Part shown: one piece after another, positions 1-12,690 of the stretch | Numbering within the stretch: position 1 is the first letter of the stretch | Layout: every line of letters starts with the position of its first letter | Source of the DNA: Acridotheres tristis | Taxonomy: Eukaryota > Chordata > Aves > Passeriformes > Sturnidae | Assembly: GCA_037013685.1 (NCBI GenBank) | Contig: CM072893.1 | Location: forward strand, 17,014,736 to 17,078,735 | Direction: 5' to 3' | DNA: 64,000 nt | Made by a program: the position numbers and the translations under genes | The notes under the pieces: model-generated | What the model saw: only the letters and a program-made list of their open reading frames with translations | What the model was told of the DNA's origin: nothing | Database searches by the model: none

Positions 1-3000
1 ATTACAGATATGTTGCAAATTGTAAGAGGTAGTATCTAAACAAGAGAGGGCCCAGCCATGGGCAGCAATCAGTTTCACAAACAAGTGAGGTCTCTGCAGA
101 GAAGAGCTGTAAGTATCTTTGAGGATTAGCTAGTGGAGTATTGGTTTTCGTTTTCTGGGATTTAATAAAGGTGTCCCAAATGCTAGAACAGTTCTGATCT
201 TCTTGGAAAGTCAACCCTTATGTTCAAGGCCTACCTCTTCTTAGACTAGATGCCAAAAGCCAAAGCAAAAAACACCAGGTCCTTTGGGAAACCTGGCATG
301 GAAGTATACCTGTCCCTCATAACAGCCTTTTCTAGAGCACTTGAGAGGAATAGAAGGCACTTAAGGTTTGATGGACATTTTGTACACAATAACCACTTCA
401 TTAAGGTTTAATGAGATGTCTACAAAGCTGTTCCAATGCAGACCCTCTAACTTGAAAACAGAATAGCTCCTCTGACCAAAAAAAGTAGAGCCAAAGAGAG
501 AAAGAAATCCTGACCTGATGCACATCCAAATGAAAACTGTGATACCCATGACCTAGCTCCTGTTCTGGCACTGTACTCCTGTGTGTTTTCCTGTAGCTGT
601 TGACCTCTGTGGGAAGAGCCTTTGTACCTTGAACCCGTTGGGATGTAAGCAGTAGGATGCTTTGATGAATGAAGAAAAAGTGAAAGGAAAGTGTGGATCT
701 AGATATTTTTAGGCCGCTTAACAAAACTCTGACATTTTAAAGGGCCTTAAAGTGGGCATGAATTGCATTTGACACCTATTTAAAGCATCCTTTATTTTAT
801 CTGATTGATGCTTGGAAAAATGGCCTTCGAAGAGCTATGGATGGAGACAGAAAGAAGACAGAACATGTCTGGTGTGTGTCAATAGATAGATACAAATATG
901 TATCTGTAACTGCTCCTTTCCAGCCATCTACTACTAACGGAGCTGTCCTTCATATGCAATATCCTAGAGCTTAGCATAGCTTCTGCAGGCCAAAACAAAA
1001 TGCTGTTTTTTCAGGTCTTGCTTGGCAGCTACACAGATACCTGGAGTCCCAAAAGTCCCGAAACCATCATAAAATGTTCACAAACTGCATTTTTTTTTCA
1101 TGCAAGGTCTGATGACAAAATTAAACACACTGTTTTTTCTTTCTTTCCTACTTTCTCCCCTCCAGTCAAATTGCCTCCTTGCCCCTCACCTATCCAGCCA
1201 AGATTCTCACAGGCTAATCACTTGGTGAGATCTTATTGTTCCCCTGGGATCCAGTGAACCGAGGCTAGAGGATCTGATACTATCACTTAGGGAAGTAAAG
1301 AGCTTCTGCTTTCTTTCCAAACAGCAGCAGCAGCAGCTTCCATATTGAGAGGAGGGGTTTCTGTGGCCCTGACTGAGAACAAGGTGCTTAGTGTTTTCCT
1401 TTAGCACAAGAAGACATTCCTCTATAGGAATGATTTACATCTATGAACAGCAAGCGATGCTTAACGTTACATTGATGTAGACTTGGGAGTGCAGAGATAG
1501 CCAAATTAGGAGCTAATTGGTGCACTGGGGATTGACTGTTGGGCCCCCTTGGCTGCTGGATGTGATCACGAAGAGAAAGAGAGAAAGAAAGGGAGAGAGC
1601 AGGAGCCATCCTCCAGCCAACGCCTCTCTAAGGTTGGGATTCCTGAGGCCGCTGCTGTCTAGTGCTGTCAAGGTCAGCAGGTTCAGGTTCACTGAACGGT
1701 CAGGATGGTTTGAATTACTGGCACTGCCTGCCGATTCCTCTGCTGATCGTGATCCGTCTTCCAGCACCAGCTGCAGGATGATGCTCCCCGGCCATGTGCT
1801 GTGCACGGTGTGGGGCACAGTGAATGTCACAGAGGCAGATGCTCTTGTTAAAAGGATAAGTTTTTAGGAAGATTTAAGGACCCAAGGCAACGCTGAAGAA
1901 AGGCACGTGCTCCAACCACTGAGCATGTGGAGACCAGGTTTCAGAAACAGCTGTTCTTGATCCATTTTTCTTTTACCTGGATAACTGCACATTAGTATGT
2001 GCAAGTCCTTATGTAAACAACACTGCTTGGACGTTTTCTCCCCAAACACAAGTAGCTGCGTGACCAGCTAAAAGGCAGGGTAGCCAGCATGTTCCTACAA
2101 GGCTGTCTGCAAAGAGCACCAGAAGGTGCTCAGAAAGCTGCCTGCCAATGTGCCCTGCAGGAGGTGGGCTTGGAGCCACTGAAGAGACCTCACCAGAGCA
2201 GGTGGGGAGAAGCTGTGCTTGCAGAGGTATGAGTTTGCATAGCCAGGCTGCCAGTGTCACAGATGTGTGCCTGGGGTGGCACCAGAGTATGGCTGAGTGC
2301 CTACGTGTGTGTATGTGTGTGTCTGTGCTGTCCAAGCAGCCACAGCAGCAGTGATAGCAGAAGTACTTGAAACGATTGTGGCAGGAAAGAGCAACAGGAA
2401 GGTTTTGGAAGACAACAGGTCTGTGTGGAAGTAGTGTCTAGTGTTTCTCTTAGACAAGAACATCTCCACAGGCATCCTTTACTTGCTTTCAATGGAGTTG
2501 GACTACAGAGAAATCTGGCCCTCTCAGTCTGTAAGCTGAAGTGCTTACTCTTACTTCTTATTCTGAGCTCTGTTGTGTACCTCTGTGGGTCAGTCAGCTC
2601 CTGGTGCAGTCACCCCTGTGCTATAGCTATGGATATGCAGCTTTTGTACTCACACCTCTATATCTGCTTGCCACACATATTTCTACACCTGTTGAAAACT
2701 GTGTAGGGCTGAGAATGCAAGGGACTGCCCATACCTGGTGCCCATACACAAGGCCTCTTGCACAGCACCCTCAGTGCTCACCAAGACATGGAAGAGGTCA
2801 GGGTTGATGTCATGCAATCTGCTCCATAGAAGGGAAGCCCCCATCTCCTCTAGGCTTAGCACAGGTATTCTAACAAGCTCTGTGTGTAGCCTGCACTAGG
2901 AAGTATGTTGTGCCTACTGTCACCTCTCTTCAACTCCTCTCCCAGTTCCCTCTTCCACTGCAGAGCAAGGGGCTATGGCAAGAAGGGTCAGAAACAGTGC

Positions 3001-3226
3001 CCAGTATCATGCTGGTTTACATTAATGAGATACACACAGTGTAATCCAGCAATGGAATCAGCTCTACAAAAGGAGGTAATAGCGGGCTGCCATGAACAGA
3101 GCAGCTCAGGTAATTGGTTTATCTATCTAGAAGCAGTAGTAGCAATCTCTGCACAGACAGAGTAGCAGTAAAGTCTCTTCCTTAAGGCTATTTCCTTTGT
3201 CTTTTCAATTGCTTGCACATCCATGT

Positions 3227-3281
3227 GAGATAGAGAGAGAGAGAGGAAGAGAGAAAGAGCTAGAGAGAGAGAGAGAGGGAG
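3227..3281. repeat. GA-rich dinucleotide repeat
   Basis: There are two GA runs separated by a short AAGAGC-like interruption, giving a homopurine stretch of about 55 bp in intron 5. Confidence 0.9.
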
Positions 3282-3639
3282 AAATGTTAATTTGTGAATT
3301 AATGGCTTTTCTCTGCGGAATTGTAAATTCAAATGTCACCTCACAGGGTGACACTACGCTGGGCTGCTGAGGAAGCAATGATAAGATCCCCCCCATCCCC
3401 ATGCCGACATATACCCATGCCCCTCCCCTCCCTGAAAGATAGCTACGAAGTGGAACATGCTACTTTTAATTTGCAGTAACACCACAGCAGAGGGATGCAA
3501 GAATGACTGCTTTCCAACCCTCCCTTCCACAACAAGCTGGGCCACATCTTTCCCTTTCTACCTCTACCTCCTGCCACCCCCTCTTCAACCCCTCCCATTT
3601 TAAACTGTGTCCAAGACAACACATTATCTCAACTCCCCC

Positions 3640-4080
3640 CACCCTGAACTAATCAAAGGATGAGCTAAGGGAGGGCTCTTTAGAATGGATGCCTCTGCAA
3701 CCCTCTCCTCTCCTGCAATAATCAGGTGAATTAATGACCCTGAAGTTAAAGTGAGCGCTGATACTCAGGCGTTGTGCAGCGTAGGGGAGAAAGCCTTCAT
3801 TGTTTTCGAGCAGGAGGCGGGCAGCAGCAAGGGAGATTCATGGATGGAGATTGAATATGCAATTTTCTTTCACCTTGCCAAGAGCTGCCCCTGGGCTGTG
3901 CCTGGCCTAAATTTTTTTTTTCCTCTTGCCATCTCTGCCTTATCCGGCCCTCCCACCTCCCTTCCATTCTTTCCAGAAAATTACCTTCAAAATTGATTTC
4001 CACTTTTACAAACAAATATAATGGGAACATGAGGGGGGAAAAAAATCTTGGGCTGTGATGAATTAGGGCTGTCAGGTGCT
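3640..4080. promoter_or_regulatory. Candidate intron 5 regulatory block with TCF/LEF word
   Basis: A TCF/LEF consensus, ATCAAAGG, lies at 3652-3659. It is followed by GAATTAATGACC, GAATATGCAATTTTC and AAAATTGATTTCC in unique sequence. The block differs from the low-complexity DNA on either side. Confidence 0.3.
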
Positions 4081-7000
4081 TCCAAGTCTCCTTTGTTTTT
4101 GTTTTACTGCCTGTTAGGTTCTTTGTTTTTGCAGCAACTGGGAATAATGCCCCTGCCCACACAGTCCCCATGGTCCATGGCTACCTTCACAGGATATGGC
4201 CACCACCTGATATCATCACTGTGTTATCCCTGCTCTCCATCACTGTGAGCAAACAGTCACTGCTAGCAGGCTAGCCCTAGCCCTTCACACCAGGACACAA
4301 CTGATCCCATGGAGACACTGCATGTCCCGTGCTGCTGGTGACTGGGGTCCTACAGCCCAGGTACAGGTCTGTTGATTTGCCTCTGATCTTCTTCACCCTC
4401 CTCCTCCTGTTTTCCCTTGCCTTATTCAGCTGATGGACCGATTTCAGCTCTCCCTGTTCCGACAGATCAGTCTGGGTCGTTGGCATGTCACCGTGACCCA
4501 TGTTTTGTCTCAGTGCCACGTCACCTTGATTCCACAGTAGTATTGCCCTTATGTTTCATTGCCATGTCACTTGACTCCCAAATCAGCGTCATCTCTCATT
4601 GTCATGGCATCCTCATCCACTATTACACTAACAACTCTCTAAATACCATTTGCCTGCACATTGCCAGCTATTTCTGATTCCTTTTTCAGTTGATTTTGTC
4701 ATCCACTGTGCATTAAACTGGGATCCTCATGGATTTGGATACTGTGCTCCCTCTGACTCCCATACTCTTTACATCCATGAAAACATACAAGTCACCTCCA
4801 TGATTGCAGGCAGACCCAATGTAAAACTCATCTAAAGTGAACAAGAAGATCCAGAGTAGCAGGCATCTAGCAAAACTGGGGAGCAGCCTTTGCACAGATA
4901 GAATAATGGAGGAGGAAGAGATGCTGAGAGTTGTAGCTGCCTGACTTCTGTTGACACAGGAGTGTTGTAGCTGCAACAACCCTTCCCAAGAATGAGTCAA
5001 AAAGTGGAAAAAGATCTAACCACAAACTAAGTACTCATAATAAATAGTCAGAAAAGCACACGCTCATGGTACTCACACAAATAAATGTAAAGAAAAGCTC
5101 TATGCATAAGTAGCTCCCACAAAACACAGCAAATTAATATTGAAGACACAAGAATGCAAACTGGGACACACAGAGGTACTAATGCAGGTGCATGTCAATT
5201 AAGTGTAATTTCTGAATAAACAACTTACAAAAGTATATGTACACTAACTAAATGAAAACCTGTAACTCAAAGTAGTTTCCTTAAATTAACATGTACAGAA
5301 TCAAATCATATAAACAAATACAAAATATTTACATAAATAAACAGCCTTTACACAGGCAAGAACAGCCAATATGTGTATATAAAAATATATATAACATACA
5401 TACAAATATATAACCTCAATGCAAATACACATCTGTACAAACTATATACAGAAGTGTACAGCACTAGCAGGCTACATATTCATATCCAGCAACCACAAAG
5501 ATACAGTGATACTCCAAGTATGTAACAACACATACACTCAGAATATACATACAAATATACAACATTCACATATATGCTCAAAGTGTGAATACAAATACCT
5601 CGCATTCATAGAAATACATAGCACTAATACTGAGCCATACATGCCCAGACATCCATATGATCCACAGTATGCATCCTCCCACTAGGCAATATTATACACA
5701 GCTTAACATACACATTTTCCAGGTGTCCATAGGCATGCACAAAAAATACGGGTCCAACCTGCCACTCACCCCAGTACATAAGCACAGATAAGTAGAAACC
5801 AGCAATCCTAACACAGAAATACAGAAAACAAACAGGCGTGCATTCCTAGAGACACAAATACACAGAGATGCACTCAAATACAACTGAAGCCAGACCAGCT
5901 TGTCTTCAGAGAATACCAACCCCTGCCAAACTAAGCAGCACTAGAAGCTTTAGAAGCAGGGCATTCTGTCCAAACTGCTTTCTGTGATGTAAGCTGTTAA
6001 CTCTCCCTTACCTGACGTCCTCCTGAGCAATGCATGCTCCCCAAACTCCCAGCGTGTGTGCAGGCACGCTCATACAAACACACATATCCCGTTTCTCCTG
6101 CTTACAGACTGACCTCCAAATTCCTGGTGCAGCAGCCCACATTTCTGCCAGTGCTGTGCTGCTTATTCATTGTCTTCTGCTTCATCCAGTTTCCTCCTCC
6201 TCTCTTTTCTCATACATATTCTCCCTTTTCTGACATCCTCCTGCAGTTTGTTTAGAGAGGTGCAGGATGAGTAGTAGGTCCCTTTCTTATGTCCTTCCAG
6301 GGGTGTCACTAGCCAAAGACCTTCAGGAAGGAGAAGTGGGTGCTTACCTAGAATAAATTCCTCCTTAAATTTATATATTCATCTAGAATGGCAGGGAGTG
6401 TTACCTCTACTTGAGTGTATAAACACAGTGAGCCTGGTCCCCTGTGACTGCTCCTGTTTGCAGATACACTATTGCTGCAAGCTGCCAGCAACTGGAAACT
6501 CAGCCATGCTGCATAAAACAACACAGTCCCAGGGAAAGTAGGAGAAAGATATTGTGAGAGTGTGAAAGACTCCAGAATCTGCTCAGCCCATCTGCACAGC
6601 CATAAACTGCTGTGTGTATGCCCCACAACTCTGTGTGATGGTTGGAACATGGGGTTAGCACCTGAGGCAATATAACTGCATGTGTCTCCAGTGTCATTAA
6701 GACTATTGCTGACCTGCAATAAAGCAGTCATATAGAATAACACAAACAAGTCGGCTGTGGTGACAAAAAATCACACTGTGAAACAATGCAGGCTCGCCAC
6801 AGACAGTAGTGCTGTTCCATCACCTGCAGGGGTCCAAACGCACCCTGTTGTCTTCAACAATTATTAGGGTTTGAGGAGAACAGAAATATACCTAATATGC
6901 CCAGAGATGAACATACATCAGGCCATGACACAGTCAAGTGGAATGACTCACTCATAGTCTTTGCAAACGTCTGCAGGCAGCATAGAAAAATGAATGCATT

Positions 7001-8861
7001 TCCCCACAGGACAGTTCTGGGCTAGACCTCTGCTCTGGTACAACTCCAGCACAAGCAAAGCATCACCATACTGCAGATGACAGCATAAGCACACTGTATG
7101 TTCTGAAATGACCCCAGTATGCTGTGGAACACTAATATCATACTTCATAAAACAAACCATTCTGAATGTGTTGCTGCAGTGACACAGCTGTATTGACTTC
7201 ACTGTCATGGCCAGGTGACAGTCTGTTTTCAACCAACACATCACATCAGCTGCAGTAACAACTCTATGAATTGCAGTGACAGCACAGTAGAAACTGCACC
7301 AGTGAACCAACAATTACCATGCTGAAACAACCTTACTGCATGCCACGATGCAAACGTATCACAAGAAACAATTCACAGCTGCTTCTGTGAAGAGTGTAAT
7401 GGCCTTGAATGTAATGGGGCAGCAGAGCAAGTAGTGATTCAGTTAATCTCATCATTAGTATCACAAACCCACAACCTATAGTGATAGTTACAACAACAGG
7501 ATAACCACAACCAAACTGCCTGCAAACACATACTGTGTGCCACTGACAATGACACAGTCATTTGAAATGTCAGAGCTACGTCTTTCAAATTATATTATCC
7601 CTGCCACTCTGAACACAAATGAGATCATACTTGCAGTGGCATACTCAGCTCCTGTTTATCTGCTCAAAAACTTAGACACATTACAAACCTCTCTGCTCTC
7701 TGCTACTTTCACTTGAAGAAAATTTTGAACTCCAGTCTTTAAAACAGTCTATGTCCTGGGGCAGTATTTTAGAAAACAACTTTCAGTACTGGGACTGTCA
7801 CAGATATCCTTGCCTCACAGTCCACCAGGAGGAGGCATTTATAATTTCCCAATACAAAAATGAGATCATGGCAAGGTAGGAAAAGTCCCAAGCTAAACAC
7901 TGTCAAGACCCTGCTCCGCACCCAGAGTCCTCCCATTTGGAGTGAGGAAAGAGAAAACCACCTGTAACAAAAGCACTGATTTTCAGTAGAGGGTGTTGTG
8001 GCAATAACAGTCAGAAAATTATACGACCAGCACCGAAGAGAAGAGCAGTGATGCTGCCTATTCCATAGCTATAGGATTAACAGTGCAAATAGTGGGCAGC
8101 ACCCTTTACAGCATAGCTCGATCCCATTTGAAGAGTATGGTGAATCATCTGCACTGATACAGCTAACACTCCTTGGAAAACACCACCACATCTGTAGAAA
8201 TCTTGGTGACTCTTCACTGTCCCCCTGCACTGACACAGCCCTGCATTACTAGGCATCAGTGTAACTCGCTCAAATCATCAAAATGACAAATGAAGAAAGG
8301 GAAGGAGAGACTTCTGCCTTCTCAGGTTTGCTCCCCCATCTCTGCTGGGGATTCCTTTACTGCACAGCCAGCCTGAGTATTATTGCCATTTACAGTAGCA
8401 ATCACTCCATCCCCTCCTCTCCCACAAACCTAGTGCTGATATTAGCACTGATCACACTAACAAGCCTTTGGGTTTTATTACTACTGATACTAATAATACT
8501 GGACACATTACGTCTGCTCCCACCAATAACAGGCTGCAGATATGATCCCTGCTAATGCCGATAATACTGGGGGATATTATCTCTGCCATTGTCGGCACTG
8601 CAGATATTATTGCCAGTAATGCTGTCAAATACTACAGATACTGTCAAGGACCAAGATTAATAATATTGAGAATGTTACAGCACCAACCTCACTGGAAGAT
8701 GAATCCCAAATGAGAATTTGGGTTTAGACAGAAAGTCTGTTCACAGCCTATTACAGAAAGAAAGGGCCACGTTTCATAAGAATGGTTTTGTAAAAATCGC
8801 CAGTTTCACCCAGCTGAAGATGCTGTGGCATGTTGGCAGCAGCTTGATATACTCTTTTCCT

Positions 8862-8914
8862 GTTATCTAATTATCTATCTTTATCCATCTATCTGTCTAT
8901 TTATCTGTCTTTCG
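8862..8914. repeat. Imperfect TATC/TGTC repeat
   Basis: TTATC, TATC, CATC and TGTC units alternate over about 50 bp. The short TATCCATC block at 16784-16810 is similar. Confidence 0.8.
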
Positions 8915-11900
8915 CTTTCTCTGCATTTCTCCTTTTTTCTCCTTGTACAGTGCTCAAGACTACAGTATGAGTGATACTAAGTTTTTGTCAGTGCCTCTGG
9001 GTCACCCCAGTTCTCATTCTTTTAGCTGTCAATTAAGGGGTTATGAAACAGAAGAAACAGTTGCATAGTTTTCCCCTTTGTCCTTCTGGACATTATATTG
9101 CTGCTTCTTAGTCTGGCAGTGACCCTGCTGAGCATGGTTGGCCTGTCATCACAGAGTACGACAACACTCAAACCATAAAGATCCAGGAATTCACATTTTC
9201 TGATGCAATTTGATAATGTAAGATCCTCACTGGTCTTAAGAAAGTCATTACATGCTGCAGGGTCACCTCTGCCTTTGGAAGAGGGTGAGTGTAAATGATG
9301 GTGGGTGTAAGGTCAGAGGGAAGTTACAGCTCCACTGGCAGTGCCCACAGACCACAAGAAATAGCACACACTGTGCTACACAAATGGTGGTGAACTTTTT
9401 TAGATAAATTAGTTTCAGACTAACTCTATAACAGAAGTCAGAAGTTTTTCAATCACTGGCTATAAACTGAAACAAAAGGCTAATGTGGTCTTAATAAGAT
9501 AAATCTTGACCATCCGTTCTTAGCATTCACATGAGGAAGACATACTGAGTTTTGAGGAAAGACTCGTGGCCAGATAGGTCCTTATTGTGAGTAGTAGACA
9601 TTCAGAGCTGCTTCACAGCTGGCTCTCTCCCAATGTCCTACATTTTCCAGGCCACCCTTGCACTTGCAACCAGTGTATTTGGTAGGTTGGGATTCCCTCT
9701 CTTCCGTCTAAGTCCCTGTGAGGGACACACCTGGCTGTCAGTGTCCATCTCTGAGCCCACCTCATGCATCCGTCTGGCTCCTTCTGTCCAGCTCGGGAGT
9801 TCTGCTACATCATCTTGACACATAATTATCTCTCCTTTTCTTAATCATCTGTGCTACTGTCTAATGTAGGCACCAGCTGCAGCCAGGAGGACCTGGGGGA
9901 GGGGGTGTGCTCACATAGAAGCTTCTCTGTCTTTCTCCCACCCTGTTCCCCCCAGCCATCACGGAGGTTGCTAACAAGGTTTTCAGAACTGGTGATTCAG
10001 GAACAGCTTGGTACTTCCCCTTTCTGCTGAACTGCATTCCTCACAGAGGAATCCTTGCAGCAGAGCTGGTCCAACAGAGCGGAAAGAAAGAGAGCAGAGC
10101 TGCTTCTTCTGCCTCCTTTCGGGAAGAACCACTGCCTAAATGCTTGAAAAGTAGATGTGCAAAGCTCACAAGGGCTTTTCAATGTGAGAATAAAATCTGA
10201 AGTTAAGAAAGAAACTGCAACAATGTGTTCAGAAGCTCTGGGAAATACTGAGAAGGCGTATGCATCCAGCATGAACATGAAAGAAATACTCACATTTAAT
10301 CTCCTGACAAACTTTCCCTACTCTCCATCTCAACTAGAAATAATCAAAATGTTCAGAGCTATGGGGGGGAGACTGCCTACGAATGAGTGCAGGTCACCAG
10401 CTTTGAAAAACTTCCCCTTGGACTCTTCCAACTTAGGACTCAGCCCTGCAAAATTGTTTTTCAGCATTTCTGAAGGCCAGTGTGAGCCCAGAAACTCAAT
10501 TCATGGCTAGAGATGTTCAGCAGCTAGCTGGGGGTCCCATGTGAACTTTCTCTGGGTCAGGAGCACAATGTGTCCCTGCAGCAGATATCTGGGATGGCAG
10601 GATTAAGGCTGTTATCTAAGGCAGTTGCAACCATGTCATGTAACTGCCACCTAAAACTCTGAGAGCTGAGCAAGCAACATCTGCAGGATTGTCTGGTTGG
10701 TACCTTTTTGATTCCCACTGGGATATACGGGCTCTTGGCCAACAGCAAGGAGCTGCATAGTGTCACTTGCCTAAATCAAATCTGGAATGAATTAAGGATA
10801 GACACAAAGAATAGTTCTTACTGTCAATATATCATTGTGAAGTGTCATAGTCTTAGATGGCTGCTCTGTTGTTTCTGTGTTTAATTGTACTCTTCCAGAG
10901 AAAGCTCAAGTTCTAAGGCTGGAAGTGACTATGTGACTTCATCTAAAGTGGGATGATCTTCCCAGGTATAGCCTGAATAGTAGCTAAAGCCAGATTGAAG
11001 AGCTTCATTTCTAATGAGATGTGGAGGCACCATGTTGAGAGCTGGTTATCACCACGTTGGACTGTATGAGAACAGGGATTCACATAACCCCCAAATAACT
11101 GCCAGAAAATCTGCACAACCATTAGAGAAACCTGTCATTCAGTTTGAAATGTCACTATTTCCTGTATATGCAATGATGACAAATGCTGGAAAGGTTTGCA
11201 GTGCTTGTCTCTTATTCCTGACATTTTTTGACTTTGAGGCATTGACTCAGCCCTTCCATTGCTACACTTTTCTCTTAGCTGGGCCCTACTGCCATCTAGC
11301 TGGGAAATGGATCTTCCTCTGGGGCCCGATCCAATTTCCAATGACATCAGCAAAAATCTTCCCATTTGCTTTAACAGAAGCTGGATTAGGTCCTTGCATC
11401 TAGTTTTACTTTATGTTAGGGAGAAAGGGAACATAATGACTGCCTTTTATTCTTAGGATTACTGTGTTTATTTGGATCAAAAACTTACAGATGCGAACCT
11501 CACCAGAGCCAATATTGAGAAAATTACTAGCAAAAACTCAAAATGCAGCATCTGTCTCAGGAGAGCTTTCTCTTCTCACCACATGTCACAGAGAACTCTC
11601 ATGTTCTTTTGCACTGCACAGCCTTAGGATTACAGCACACACAGCACGTTGAGCCACCTGTGCTAAGAGGTCTTTCCATGCAGCAAGCAACACAACATAC
11701 TGAAGTCAGAGCTGAACCCAACAAACTGGTCAGTCAGTATTCTTTAAAAAGTTCACCGCCTGGCCCTCAGTTTTAGAACAAATCAAATCAAAAGAGAGAG
11801 ATTTAAGGAAAAGTGTTTGAAAGCCACCATAAGAGCACAAAGACCTTACCCACCTCTCCTGATTCAGTCTATTTAGACCTGAGGCTCCAGCTTTTGATTA

Positions 11901-12570
11901 ATTTCAGGGTCTTTGCCCTGAATACTTCGCAGCAAAGTAGGAAGCAAAAGGAGTTAGCTTAATCCTATTTCCTTACAGCCTTAGTGAGAGGCTTAGAAAC
12001 AACTTTAGGATCACAGTACTCAGAAGACCTCCTGTTCTGCTTTCAGACTGTTGCAAGCATGACAGTTCTGCTGTGGTAGATGCTACTCTTTGAAAACTGG
12101 GTCCTTGTGATCACCAGCTAATGTAGCTTGTGGCACATCACAGGGCAGGAAGTTGTTTGCAAGGGGGATGAAAGACAACTCCCACATTGCTGGTGCTTCT
12201 CCAAGATGGCATTTAGTTTGGAATCGAGTGAGTCAGGGAAACCATCTTTACCCACAGTTCAAAGTCCGGGCACCTGCTGGCACCTGGGGAGTTCAGTTCC
12301 AGCCGTTTCCAGCAGTGAATGAACTTGGGATCAGCTCCAGCAATGGAGACGGCTCTCTGCCTGCTGAGCAGATGTCTGGAGACGCAGCCTGTCATGAAAG
12401 GGCCTCGGAAGAAGAGCATTCCAAGCCAGCAGGGCAGTGGCGGGGAACTGGTCTCTGTTGCTAAAACTGATCTAGCCCCTGGAGCAGCTGCAAACCTTGG
12501 CCTGAAATTGGAGCCTGTACATGGGGACAAAGAATATAAAAGGGAGGATGAGCTTCTCCCCTCCCCCTAC

Positions 12571-12690
12571 CTTCATCACGTTTCCTCTTCTCGCCATTCG
12601 ACCGAGGAATCCCCAGGATCCCGTTAATGGAGTAAGAGCCCACTGGATCATTGGAGGCACTGGAGACAGGAGGGGATGCTGTGCTGGGCA
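12571..12690 (-). CDS. PAX2: PAX2 coding exon 5 (octapeptide and basic stretch)
   Basis: The exon completes Val166, encodes residues 167-205 ([18 protein letters not shown], the octapeptide YSINGILG at 185-192, then [13 protein letters not shown]) and gives the first base of codon 206. The octapeptide recruits Groucho/TLE co-repressors in PAX2/5/8 (family knowledge). KRKRDE at 200-205 is a likely nuclear localisation element and leads toward the partial homeodomain. The acceptor has a long pyrimidine tract ending GTCCAG (AG at 12692-12691). The donor AAG|GTAGGG (GT at 12570-12569) departs from consensus at +4 and +6. The leftover G is compatible with either a following Val codon or an Asp codon, as expected for mammalian exon 6 inclusion or skipping. 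Confidence 0.97.

Larger units (their letters stand above)
1..12570 (-). other. PAX2: PAX2 intron 5, 5' part (at least 12.6 kb)
   Basis: The intron starts at the GTAGGG donor and leaves the window without reaching exon 6. I searched the minus strand for the alternative mammalian exon 6 and for the residues following KRDE and found neither. Contents: a GA repeat (3227-3281), an AT-rich candidate regulatory block with a TCF/LEF word (about 3640-4080), a long A/C-biased degenerate stretch (about 5.0-8.7 kb), and a TATC repeat (8862-8914). The remainder shows nothing distinctive. Confidence 0.85.

Noticed and set aside
1322..1336. Five CAG units, possible polyglutamine exon
   Set aside because: The run is short, there is no coding context on either strand, and it is not in phase with any PAX2 exon.
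8283..8555. 90-codon plus-strand frame with hydrophobic stretches resembling membrane segments
   Set aside because: The hydrophobicity comes from ATTA/CTAAT-type degenerate repeats. The frame is inside a decayed repeat field in intron 5 and has no known relative.
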